From Ahaetulla prasina (lineage: Eukaryota; Chordata; Lepidosauria; Squamata; Colubridae), in assembly GCF_028640845.1 (NCBI RefSeq), contig NC_080539.1, positions 370,643,233 through 370,707,232 on the forward strand: a stretch of DNA of 64,000 bases. The letters are read 5' to 3'. The notes below the pieces were generated by a model. It was not told the DNA's origin. It did not search any database and saw only the letters and a program-made list of their open reading frames with translations. Position numbers and translations under genes: made by a program. This document shows, in pieces, positions 40,421-50,055 of this stretch; the first letter of the stretch is position 1; every line of letters begins with the position of its first letter.

Positions 40421-41230
40421 CTTTCCCAAAGAAATCACAACCCGCCCACCCTCAAAAGTGGGCATAAACCACATCTATTCCATCACGGTGTGTTTGCATC
40501 AAGGCGGCTTATGCCTTTATTTTTGGGTAAAGCAGCCGCTGTCGAAATTAGCGGTGGGCTGTTTTTCTTCTTTCTTTTGACATCCTTACGAAGCTGCTAG
40601 ATCGATCGTCACCCCAGGAAGCCGTTCCCCCCCCCCGCCTCGTAGTGCGGGGAATATAAGGGTAATGATCGTCCACGTGGAAAAAAAACAGGGCCTTGAA
40701 AAGACTATTGAGATGGTATCGTTGTGGCTGGCAGAGCATCCAATTTCCTGAAGCTCTGTTTGAATAATAAACTAAATAAGATAAGAGAGTTGGTGAGCAG
40801 GTGTGCGCTTGTCTTTATAAATGCTGTGGGTCCGGATAGCCATGGCTCATTCTTTTTAACATTTTTAAAAAAAGAGAGCTTGAAATAATTCAGCTTTTTC
40901 CCATCTAGCCAAGTTGCAAAGCGTACATCTGGCCACCCATTAATATCTTAAAATGAAATAAAATCAAGCAAGTCCTATAGAAGGTTAGTGAAAATTTGCA
41001 TCTCAAAAAATATTTGCAAAGGCCGGGTTGAGCCAGGAAAATGTGACGAATGAGCCGCATGGTTTTTCTTCGTATCTCCTTTCTCCCCCACCCCTGCCCA
41101 GTTAGTCTGTTTTGCATTTTATTTTATTTTAAAAGAAAAGTTGCCCCTCAGATAGATATAATTTCCAGCACGCTTATTTGAATGCAGGGATTTTTGCGGG
41201 GATAGAAATGCTGTGCAATTTGTACTATTT
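40421..41230. other. largest apparently single-copy interval
   Basis: About 810 bases match no repeat family in the window. There is no domain-bearing frame. A C-run at 40629-40636 and an A-run near 40681 are the only simple repeats. It is a candidate for conserved non-coding DNA. Confidence 0.35.
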
Positions 41231-41231
41231 G

Positions 41232-41350
41232 TACTATAAGCGACCAGAGTCGTTTGATAAGAGAGGGGTGGCATATAAATTTAATAAATTTAATAGCACC
41301 TCTTCTTCCTCCTATTTTTCCCCACAACAACCTGAGGTGGGTTGGGTTGA
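41232..41350. mobile_element. SINE/LINE 3' tail fragment
   Basis: GGGGTGGCATATAAATTTAA and the CCCCACAACAACCTGAGGTG segment resemble 3' parts of old tRNA-derived SINEs or their partner LINEs. It is too short to assign. Confidence 0.45.
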
Positions 41351-41354
41351 AAGC

Positions 41355-41492
41355 AGTGGTGAAGTCCAAATTTTTTAACTACCAGTTCTGTGGGCATGGC
41401 TTAGTGGGCGTGGCTTGGTGGGTGTGGCAGGAAAAGGATACTGCAAAATCTCCATTCCCACCCTACACCAGGGGAAGGATACTGCAAAATCT
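41355..41492. mobile_element. truncated hAT-type element
   Basis: It starts CAGTGGTGAAGTCCAAATTT with the same ACTACCAGTTCTGTGGGC module as 25960. The right half is replaced by a truncated LTR-A. Confidence 0.65.
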
Positions 41493-41896
41493 AGTTAAGC
41501 AGTTGATTTGCTTGCTACGAAGAGGTATAGCAGCCCTTGCTGCCTTTATATCCTGTAGGGTGTGGCTCCATGACTCAGCACTTCCTAGCCTGCCCCACCC
41601 CTGCTTCTGTTGTTCCTGCCTCTCCTGCCTATGAAACCTAGGGTCCAGCCAGGCCTGATTGCCATCAGCTGGGTCTGGAGGCGTGGCCTGGGGGGGGAAA
41701 GAGTCCTGGGGGGGGACGGAGGCCTCGTTATCTCCTCCACCTGGCCTGCCTCTGGCTCCTGGAGCTGAGCCAGGGAAGCCGGTGCTCCAGAGGTAAGTCC
41801 TGATGGCCCTTCCCCCTCACTTTCCAAGTCACTTTCTGGCAGGGGGCCCAGCTCACTTTCCAAATCACTTTCTGGGCAGGGGGCCCAGACATAACA
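41493..41896 (-). mobile_element. LTR-A fragment (about 400 bp)
   Basis: It covers U3 and the TATA region of LTR-A but lacks the roughly 160 bases of the 3' end. A 37-base segment CACTTTCCAAGTCACTTTCT...GGGCCCAG is duplicated near 41818-41888. The same duplication reappears at 47188-47255, showing that the two loci are copies. Confidence 0.82.
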
Positions 41897-41904
41897 GGAG
41901 GTCT

Positions 41905-42000
41905 TAAAACAGAGTAAAACCTATTTCACAATGTCTTGCTTAGCAACAGAAATTCCGGGCTCAAATGTGGTCGTAAGTCGAGGGCTACCTCTATTGCAAA
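41905..42000. mobile_element. TM MITE right end
   Basis: TGTGGTCGTAAGTCGAGGGC and CTTGCTTAGCAACAGAAATT are the right end of the TM MITE. The same piece is at 47273-47360 in the duplicated flank. Confidence 0.7.
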
Positions 42001-42028
42001 ACCAAGCTGAGTATCTTCAGAGGATGGC

Positions 42029-42216
42029 TGTTAAGTTCGGGTATTGACGAGGCAGGAGACCAGGTTAGTGACAACAGCTCTTTAATATAGTGTGACCCAG
42101 CAAAACTCTGGAGAAAAACCTCTCCTTATATACACTTCAGCCTGAGGCTGCAACCAATCAGGAACGAGATATTTCCCGCCTAAAACTCCCGCCAAAACTT
42201 ACAGTAATACATTACA
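42029..42216 (-). repeat. Gypsy E1 3' LTR
   Basis: 188 bases, TGTTAAGTTCGGG to AATACATTACA on the top strand. On the coding strand it carries a GTATATAAGGAG TATA-like element. I read it as identical to the LTR at 46345-46532. Confidence 0.92.
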
Positions 42217-42233
42217 CTCCTTCCCTCCCAGAA
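42217..42233 (-). promoter_or_regulatory. Gypsy E1 polypurine tract
   Basis: CTCCTTCCCTCCCAGAA directly inside the 3' LTR reads as a purine run on the coding strand. It is the expected plus-strand primer site. The same tract borders the LTR at 11793. Confidence 0.75.
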
Positions 42234-42256
42234 GGCACTTTGCCAATATTTGCATA

Positions 42257-43400
42257 TTACTTCTCTACGTAGTCCTGCAGGTACGTGGGGCGTCTCCTGA
42301 CTCTCCCGGACCTGCGCAGTTCACTTTCTGGAGTTGAGTCGAGCTTGCCGGAGGGACTTTTCGTTCCTCTGAGCTCCTCCTCCCGGCCATCCGGCCCTGG
42401 ATTATTCGCCGGCTCGGACCTGCTGTCCTCTAGAGGGGCCTGAGGGTGTCGCTGGACCTCGCCTGGCTCAGATAAGTCTCTGTTTGGTTCTATGCTTTCT
42501 GTTTGTTCTCGGCTCCAGTCAGCTGTGGGGTTAATTAAATCATAGTCAGGGCTCGTCTCGCCTAATTCTGCCTTATCGCTCAATCTGTTTCTTAATTGAT
42601 CTATGTGGCGCCCAAACTCTGCCATCGTCTATTTCCACTAGATACGATTTGGGGCCCGCTTTGTCTATGACTATCCTCTTCCAGTTTGGGCCGCCGCTGT
42701 AATTATGTGCCCACACTGAGTCTCCTATGTTTAATTGGATTCTATCTGGTTTTGTCTTGAACCCGTCCTGCACGTAGTTCGGGTGTAGCCGGTCTAGCGG
42801 GCACCTTAGCTTCCGCCCCATTAATAGCTCGGCTGGGCTGCGGCCGGTGGCCACACAGGGGGTCCTGTGTTGGACGGTTAGGAATGCGCCGATTTGTGCC
42901 TGCCAATCCCGGGCCGCTTCGTGATAGCGCTTCTTGCACCGAACAAAACGCTCAGCAAGGCCGTTCGACGAGGGTGGAACGGCGCTGAGAGGGCATGTCG
43001 GATGCCCTCTTCAGCCAGGTACCCTTCAAATAATGCTGCAGTGAACTGTGGGCCGGTAACGGACACGAGGGTGTCCGTAGCCCGTGCGTGGCGAAAAGGT
43101 GTTTTAGTGCTGAAATGACAGCTCCAGCGGTTGTGGATTTCATTAGGATGATCTCCAGCCATTTGGAGAATGCATCCACCACAATTAGAAATGTTTGGCC
43201 GTGGAAGGGCCGGCAAAATCAATGTGTATGCGGGACCAAGGGCCTTGGGGTTTCTCCCACTCCAACACTGGGGCCGAGGTGGTAGTGGTCTGGATTCCTG
43301 ACATACCTGGCATCGGCCAACCCTGTCACTGATTTCCTGTCCATTAGGGGCCACCAGACATAGCTCCTGGCTAGCCCTTCATCCTTACAATTCCTGGGTG
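42257..43400 (-). pseudogene. Gypsy E1 integrase and pol C-terminus, frameshifted
   Basis: Minus-strand pieces include the second catalytic region (TGPQFTAALFEGYLAEEGIR), the TGRSPAELLMGRKLRCP block and the tail RVRRRPTYLQDYVEK ending at 42257. At least three frame changes occur between 43354 and 42573, so the Asp/Asp/Glu triad is not in one frame. The closest relative is the copy at 11845-13168. Confidence 0.85.
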
Positions 43401-44399
43401 ACCCTCATGCAGTAGTTCCAGGACTTTTTCTCAGCTTCTCTGGAACTACCACCCTATCCCCCAGAGCAGGCACCCCTTGCACAGACAATTCTTTTCTTTA
43501 CAAATTCTCTAAACGGTCGCGCAGCGGCCATCCCTTTGAACCCAACCGATTACAGTTCTTAAAACAACGTCCCGGTAGGAGGCCCGAGCCACTTCCTCAT
43601 GTGACTGGCCCAGAGTCCCAAGAGTCAATTAGTAGAACGGGTGCCCGGAGTAGGGTCCTCGATTTCCGGCAATGGGCATCTGCTCAGTGCGTCCGCATGC
43701 CCCAGCTCTTTCCAGGTCGATGCTGCAGTTTGTAAGAGTAGGCGGCCAAAAGATAGTCCATCTGGTCAGCCGGGTGATAGTGCCACTGGCGCATCGCCAG
43801 CCAGTAAGCCCAATAGTGGTCTGTGGTCAGTGATAATTTCAAAGTCTCTCCAAAACGTATTCGTGAAATTTTTTCACCCTGACACTATTGTAGAGCCTCC
43901 TATCTAGCTGGCTGTAATTTCTCTCAGCCGGGACATCGCTCGTGAATAGAACGCTATAGGGGCTTCAGTGCCGCTTTGGGAGTCTGTGGCTAAGTACAGC
44001 TCCTACTCCATAGGGGACGATCACAAACCAATACTAACGGCAGTCTGTTGTTGTATTGTATTAACAGGCTATCGCTTGATAGCAAACTTTTACTGCCTCA
44101 AATGCCCTATTCTCTGACTTCCCCACGACCAAACAGTGTTTTTCCAAGCAATTTATGCAACGGTTCAGCAACGGTTGCCTTGTCTTTTAAAAACACGGCG
44201 TAAAGTTTACCAGACCCAGGAAAGCCTGGAGTTCTGTCTTGTTTTTGGGTGCTCTCTTTATCGCCTTGACTTTGCTCTCAGTGGGTGAATCCTTTTTGTC
44301 TATTCTATAGCCCAAAATTCAACAGATTCGACCCTATCTGACACTTGCTTGCTTTGACTTTTAATCCTGCCGACCTAAAATGGCCAAAACTTTCCTTAA

Positions 44400-44800
44400 T
44401 CGCTTCCCCAGTTCTCTTAAATCTTCCCTGATACCAACACATCATCGAAATAGGGCACGACTCGGTAACCCTTGTAGGAGTCGCCCATCAAATTTTGAAT
44501 AGCCCGGGCCACACTCACCCCAACTGTAACCGGTGCACTTAAAGGCACCCGGTGCGTTACAATGGTCTGGGCTTCAGCTGTGCTAGCATCTACGGGTAGC
44601 TGTTGGTACGCTTGTGCCAAGTCTAATTTGGCGAAAACTTGTCCGTGCCCTAGTGAGTGCAATAAGTGTTGCACTACTGGAACTGGGTAGGCGCTTTTGC
44701 AATGCTTTGTTCAAGGTAGCCTTGTAATCAGCACAAATTCTTATGGACCCGCCTGGTTTTATAGGGTGACGATGCCTCCCATTTGGCATGGTCAACTGGC
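44400..44800 (-). pseudogene. Gypsy E1 reverse transcriptase fragment
   Basis: Minus-strand pieces include [18 protein letters not shown] (44795-44583) and FAKLDLAQAYQQLPVDAST followed by YRVVPYFDDVLVSG (44674-44417). The YFDD is the RT active site. Frames are broken between and on both sides of these pieces. RNase H and the linker (43500-44400) are visible only as short frames. Confidence 0.82.
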
Positions 44801-45043
44801 ACTAGTATCCCTGGCTGACTAATTTATCTAACTCTTTGTCGATTTTAGGTTTGAGTGCAAAAGGAACCCTCCTTGCCTTTAACCTAATGGGAGCTATTTG
44901 GGGTCTAAATTGAAGGAGATAGGGGTCCCTTGTACTTGCCTAAACGGTCCTCGAATACGCCTGCGAATTCCTCCATTAGGGCGTTTTGCAGGTTGCATCC
45001 GCCCGTGGACGCCAGTCACCCCATTCCCAACGCCTGAACCAGT

Positions 45044-46268
45044 CTAGCCCCAGCAAGCTTGGCAAGGTTCCTCGACTAACGTGATGGGCAGGGTCTTTTC
45101 GTATGTCCGTGACTTGACCTCGACGGTCGTTGTCCCTCGAACAGGGATGCGGTTGCCCTGGTAATCCTGCACCCGGAGCCGTTGTTTCTGTAGCTTGCGC
45201 TTATGCGGCAAGGCTTTCACAAAAGTGTCCCAGGACATGATTGTGATAGCTGATCCTGTGTCTACTTCCAGTCGGCACGGTACGCCTTCAATTGTTGGGT
45301 TTGTGAAGATCTTTTCTTCGATGCGGGTAGCTGCGTGGTCTATGGTAACAGTCATTCGGTTTGACTTCGCGCTTTTTTCTTTCCTGGCCAATCGCTGGTC
45401 GCCTTGCCGATCTCGGCCTGATTGGCTGGTTTGAAATTTCGGAATGTGGGTTTGCATCTCTGACTCAGAGCCGCTCTGATTGGCCGATTTGAATTTTCGG
45501 CGGAAGGTTGGGGTGCTCGGCAGACTTGAGCCAGGTGCCCTTCTCTCACACCGCCGCAAATGGCGCCCTGAACTTACATCTTTGGCGCTGATGTCGCCCC
45601 GCAACTTCCGCATTCCTCCGGTCTTCCTTGTCGATTTTCCGTGTAGTGGACTTCTTCCTCCTCTTCGCTGGTTGACTCACGATAGGTTTCTTCGTGGTGG
45701 ACTGTGCTCGCTTTGCGCCCGCCATCGGCGTGAGTCGCTTTGTAAGGTGTCTGCTGCATGGTTGGACATCTCATGGGCTCTGGCGCCCAGAGCGTTTGCC
45801 AATGTCAGGTTGCTCTTGGCTAGCAACCGCCTCCTCAAACGGATGTCTCTGACCCCGTATAAGTTGTTCCAGCAGCTCTTCGTCCAGATCGCGGTACTGC
45901 AATGCTTGGAGGCTTGTCTCAGGGCTGCCATGTAGTCGCTGATAGACTCGCCTTCTTGTTGCCTGCGCCCAAACTCGCATCACGAACGATTTGGACGGGG
46001 CTGGTGCGAGTGATTCTTCAGGAGGGTCTGAAGGGTCTGCCACGACACGGAGTGTAGCGGTGTTGGCTCCGCCAGGGCTTCTGCGACGGCGATGACTGCG
46101 GACCCACAGTGGCTTATGAAGTAAGCCCGTTTGCGGTTGTCGGAGACTCCTGTAGCTCGCTTGCCTCCAGGAAACTTTCAAACGGGTCATATATATTCCC
46201 CATGTTTCCTGGGCAGGGTCAAACGGAGTGGGTGGCGTGTAGCCGGTCATCGCTGCATTCGCTATCAC
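45044..46268 (-). pseudogene. Gypsy E1 gag-protease region, frameshifted
   Basis: The first frame (46268-45771) holds the gag N-terminus through GYTPPTPFDPAQETWGIYMT. A later frame (45613-45044) holds protease with LEVDTGSAITIMSW, the aspartic protease DTGS motif. The zinc-knuckle cysteines are disrupted by indels. Each half is open where the other copy (E2) may be shifted, and the reverse. Confidence 0.82.
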
Positions 46269-46344
46269 CTTGCTGGGTTTGATTCTCGTAGTGAGTTCAG
46301 CTCTGTTCTGGTGCTCTGCCTCAAGATCCCATCCTCGTCGCCAA

Positions 46345-46532
46345 TGTTAAGTTCGGGTATTGACGAGGCAGGAGACCAGGTTAGTGACAACAGCTCTTTA
46401 ATATAGTGTGACCCAGCAAAACTCTGGAGAAAAACCTCTCCTTATATACACTTCAGCCTGAGGCTGCAACCAATCAGGAACGAGATATTTCCCGCCTAAA
46501 ACTCCCGCCAAAACTTACAGTAATACATTACA
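46345..46532 (-). repeat. Gypsy E1 5' LTR
   Basis: 188 bases, read as identical to 42029-42216. Directly inside it, the coding strand begins TTGGCGACGAGGATGGGATC, the candidate primer-binding site. In copy E2 this site differs at several bases. Confidence 0.92.
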
Positions 46533-47124
46533 ATGGCCCTTTGGCATGTCGATCGATTTGGGAAGGGAGAATTAAAAAAGGCCGACTGAACAAATTGCTG
46601 CTCTGAAACTTTCCAAGTCGTGGTGAGCAAATTTCTCCCGGAGCAGTTTATGGGAATCAATGAGCAGCCTGTGAATTTTAAATGTAGAAACAGGAGGAAG
46701 GAGAGCTCCGTAGGACAGCTGGATTTTTTTTCTGGGTGACAGCAAAAATGTCACTTCCTGTCCAACCGGAAGTTGGCAAACGGGGAGTTTCTGGCCTCTG
46801 GAGGACCTGTGGGGGTGGAAAGCCATTTTGCCTCCCAGTCTCATAGAGAGGCTCTGGAGCCAGGTGAGGGAGAAAACAGGCCTTCCCAACACCCCTAGTT
46901 AGGGGTCTCAACCTTGGTCCTTTAAGACTTGTGGACTTCAACTCCCAAAGTTCCTCAGCCAGCAAAGCTGGCTGAGGACTCTGGGAGTTGAAGTCCACAG
47001 TCTTAAAGGGACCATGGTTGGAGACCCCTACCCTAAACCCTCTGGAGGCAGAAACAGCCTGTTTCCCAATTTCTAGTGAGCCCCAAACGCCCAAAAATCA
47101 GCTGGCCAGCGCACATGAACACTG
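46533..47124. repeat. flank copy Y1 (right flank of E1, truncated)
   Basis: It begins with the ATGGC target duplication and matches 47385-48000 and 51668-52285. Relative to those it has many one-base losses in homopolymers, such as GGGTGAC against GGGTGGGGAC. It contains a palindromic MITE copy at about 46903-47033 and hAT-family DNA. It ends at CTGGAGCTGAG, where left-flank sequence restarts. Confidence 0.85.
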
Positions 47125-47389
47125 GAGCTGAGCCAGGGAAGCCGGTGCTCCAGAGGTAAGTCCTGATGGCCCTTCCCCCTCACTTTCCAAGTCACTTTCT
47201 GGCAGGGGGCCCAGCTCACTTTCCAAATCACTTTCTGGGCAGGGGGCCCAGACACAACAGGAGGTCTTAAAACAGAGTAAAACCTATTTCACAATGTCTT
47301 GCTTAGCAACAGAAATTCCGGGCTCAAATGTGGTCGTAAGTCGAGGGCTACCTCTATTGCAAAACCAAGCTGAGTATCTTCAGAGGATG
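47125..47389. repeat. flank copy X2 with the empty Gypsy target site
   Basis: It matches 41757-42028 (LTR-A fragment and TM end) and then reads straight through TCAGAGGATGGCCCTTTGGC with no Gypsy insertion. This is the pre-insertion site of E1. Confidence 0.9.
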
Positions 47390-47768
47390 GCCCTTTGGCA
47401 TGTCGATCGATTTGGGAAGGGAGAATTAAAAAAGGCCGACTGAACAAATTGCTGCTCTGAAACTTTCCAAGTCGTGGTGAGCAAATTTCTCCCGGAACGG
47501 TTTGCGTGGGAATCAATGAGCAGCCTGTGAATTTTAAATGTAGAAACAGGAGGAAGGAGAGCTCCGTAGGACAGCTGGATTTTTTTTTTCTGGGTGGGGA
47601 CAGCAAAAAATGTCACTTCCTGTCCAACCGGAAGTTGGCAAACGGGGGAGTTTCTGGCCTCTGGAGGACCTGTGGGGGGTGGAAAAGCCATTTTGCCTCC
47701 CAGTCTCATAGAGAGGCACTGGAGCCAGGTGAGGGAGAAAAACAGGCCTTCCCCAACACCCCCTAGGT

Positions 47769-47902
47769 TAGGGGTCTCCAACCTTGGTCCCTTTAAGACT
47801 TGTGGACTTCAACTCCCAAAGTTCCTCAGCCAGCAAAGCTGGCTGAGGACTCTGGGAGTTGAAGTCCACAAGTCTTAAAGGGACCATGGTTGGAGACCCC
47901 TA
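47769..47902. mobile_element. palindromic foldback MITE (Y2 copy)
   Basis: TAGGGGTCTCCAACCTTGGT and its inverted end TTGGAGACCCCTA enclose two inverted arms of about 60 bases. Flanks CCCTAGGT and CCCTAGGC match at 7 of 8. The same insertion is present in Y1 and Y3, so it predates the duplication. Confidence 0.88.
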
Positions 47903-48082
47903 CCCTAGGCCCTCTGGAGGCAGGAAACAGCCTGTTTCCCAATTTCTAGTGAGCCCCAAACGCCCAAAAATCAGCTGGCCAGCGCACACATGAACACTGG
48001 AGCTGAGCTTGCGTGCCTACTGATATGGCTACGCGTGCCGCATGTGGCGTGCGTGCTATAGGTTCGCCATCATGGCCCTATG

Positions 48083-48403
48083 CAATGGTGGGATTCAAAT
48101 AATTTAACAACCGGTTCTCTGCCCTAATGATTGGCTAGGTGGGTGTGGGCATAGCCAGGGGGTATGACAGGCAGCACTCGGCCTCCTGCACCCCTCTGGG
48201 AGCAAAAACGGACTACGGGGTGGGGGTGGAGGCGCCGCACCCCACCCCACCCCCTGTGCTCTGTTTTGGGCCTAGTAGGCCTCCCTGCACTTACCTGGGA
48301 GCCAAAAAGAGGGCACATAGGGACTTCTGGAGGGGGCGGGGCCAGCCAGCAATTTAACAACACTTCGGCAGAAGTGGTGCGAACTGTGCGAATCCTACCA
48401 CTG
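48083..48403. mobile_element. hAT-type element (Y2 copy), 321 bp
   Basis: CAATGGTGGGATTCAAATAA...GCGAATCCTACCACTG is flanked by GCCCTATG (48075-48082) and CCCCTATG (48404-48411), 7 of 8. The copy in Y3 is 52368-52687. Confidence 0.87.
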
Positions 48404-48429
48404 CCCCTATGAATGGTCCTTCCTGGATT

Positions 48430-48694
48430 ATTATTATTATTTTTTTGTTTACATTTATATCCCGCCCTTCTCCGAAGACTCAGGGCGGCTTACAGTGTAT
48501 AAGGCAATAGTCTCATTCTATTTGTATATTTTTACAAAGTCAACTTATTGCCCCCCCAACAATCTGGGTCCTCATTTTACCTACCTTATAAAGGATGGAA
48601 GGCTGAGTCAACCTTGGGCCGGGCTTGAACTTGCAGTAATTGCAGGCTACTGTGTTCTAATAACAGGCTCTAACAGCCTGAGCTATTCCGGCCC
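48430..48694 (-). mobile_element. Sauria-type SINE (Y2 copy)
   Basis: Antisense tail ATATCCCGCCCTTCTCCGAA, body CTTATAAAGGATGGAAGGCT and a head ending GAGCTATTCCGGCCC. The corresponding insertion in Y3 is 52710-52979. Confidence 0.87.
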
Positions 48695-48885
48695 AAGGTT
48701 GACTTTATTCACTGCTGTTGTGGCTTAAAACCCTGGTCTGTTTCTGAACAGGAGAGCAGAGGAGATAAAAGGGTCAATTGCAAACCCAGTTTAAATTACA
48801 ACTGGGGGTATTTGCTAATTTGGCTGGACGGAATACACAGCTGAGCATTGCTAGCTAAAAAAAAGCGTTACAAGCGAAGCGTTAG

Positions 48886-48975
48886 CTTAGCTCATTAGCA
48901 AAGCAAATTAAGCTTAAGCTAAGCCTAAGCTGAACTAAGCTTAATTACCTAATTAAACTTAGCTAATGAGCTAAG
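48886..48975. repeat. AGCTTA-rich foldback
   Basis: Arms CTTAGCTCATTAGC (48886-48899) and GCTAATGAGCTAAG (48962-48975) are perfect inverted repeats. The spacer has several smaller AAGCTTAAGCT palindromes. It is not part of a recognised family. A second copy lies in Y3 near 53171-53260. Confidence 0.8.
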
Positions 48976-49252
48976 ATAATGAAACATAACGAGCTGGGAA
49001 AGCAGAGCCAAGTTAACTAGGAACCACGGTCAAATACCAATATTATGGTTGGTCGCAAAATCAGCCAGATTTTTAGACTGGGTTTGACAGTTTTTGTCTA
49101 CCTATCCTTCTCAAGGATTTGGGGTGGACAGATGCTGTTGTTTAATGGCACTGAATGTGTGGCACTAAATTATAGAGAAGATGAGAGAAGGCTGGCTCTG
49201 CTGGTATAGAAATGTCTAGAAAGCAGCACCTTCCACTGTAGCCAAGACTGCC

Positions 49253-50055
49253 AAGCAATTTATGCAGCGGTTCAGCAACGGTTGCCTTGTCTTTTAAAAA
49301 CACGGCGTAAAGTTTACCAGACCCAGGAAAGCCTGGAGTTCTGTCTTGTTTTTGGGGTGCTGGGGCTCTTTATCGCCTTGACTTTGCTCTCAGTGGGTGA
49401 ATCCTTTTTGTCTATTCTATAGCCCAAAATTCAACAGATTCGACCCCTATCTGACACTTGCTTGCTTTAACTTTTAATCCTGCCGACCTAAAATGGCCAA
49501 AACTTTCCTTAATCGCTTCCCAGTTCTCTTAAATCTTCCCTGATACCAACACATCATCGAAATAGGGCACGACTCGGTAACCCTTGTAGGAGCCGCCCAT
49601 CAAATTTTGAATAGCCTGGGCCACACTCACCCCAAACTGTAACCGGGTGCACTTAAAGGCACCCGGTGCGTTACAATGGTCTGGGCTTCAGCTGTGCTAG
49701 CATCTACGGGTAGCTGTTGGTACGCTTGTGCCAAGTCTAATTTGGCAAAACTTGTCCGTGCCTAGTGAGTGCAATAAGTGTTGCACTACTGGAACTGGGT
49801 AGGCGCTCTTTGCAATGCTTTGTTCAAGGTAGCCTTGTAATCAGCACAAATTCTTATGGACCCGTCTGGTTTTATAGGGTGACGATTGGCGTCTCCCATT
49901 TGGCATGGTCAACTGGCACTAGTATCCCTGGCTGACTAATTTATCTAACTCTTTGTCGATTTTAGGTTTGAGTGCAAAAGGAACCTCCTTGCCTTTAACC
50001 TAATGGGAGCTATTTGGGGTCTAAATTGAAGGAGATAGGGGTCCCTTGTACTTGC
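49253..50055 (-). pseudogene. Gypsy E2 reverse transcriptase region
   Basis: Homologous to 44146-44970, it contains the DNA for the YFDD-type active site block around 49560-49600. No long frame survives here, because several one- or two-base indels break it. It stops at 49253 inside RT. Confidence 0.75.

Larger units (their letters stand above)
42029..46532 (-). mobile_element. full-length Ty3/Gypsy LTR retrotransposon (copy E1), 4.5 kb
   Basis: Two 188-base LTRs, which I read as identical, flank an interior with gag, protease, RT, RNase H and integrase regions in Ty3/Gypsy order on the minus strand. The 5-bp duplication ATGGC is at 42024-42028 and 46533-46537. The empty target site is preserved at about 47385-47395 in the neighbouring duplicate. 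All coding regions are shifted by many small indels compared with copy E2. Confidence 0.93.
47390..49252. repeat. flank copy Y2
   Basis: Right flank sequence follows the empty site and matches 51668-53537 almost base for base. It contains hAT-family DNA, a palindromic MITE, the hAT element at 48083, a SINE at 48430 and an AGCTTA foldback at 48886. It ends abruptly at GACTGCC, where Gypsy RT sequence begins. Confidence 0.9.
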
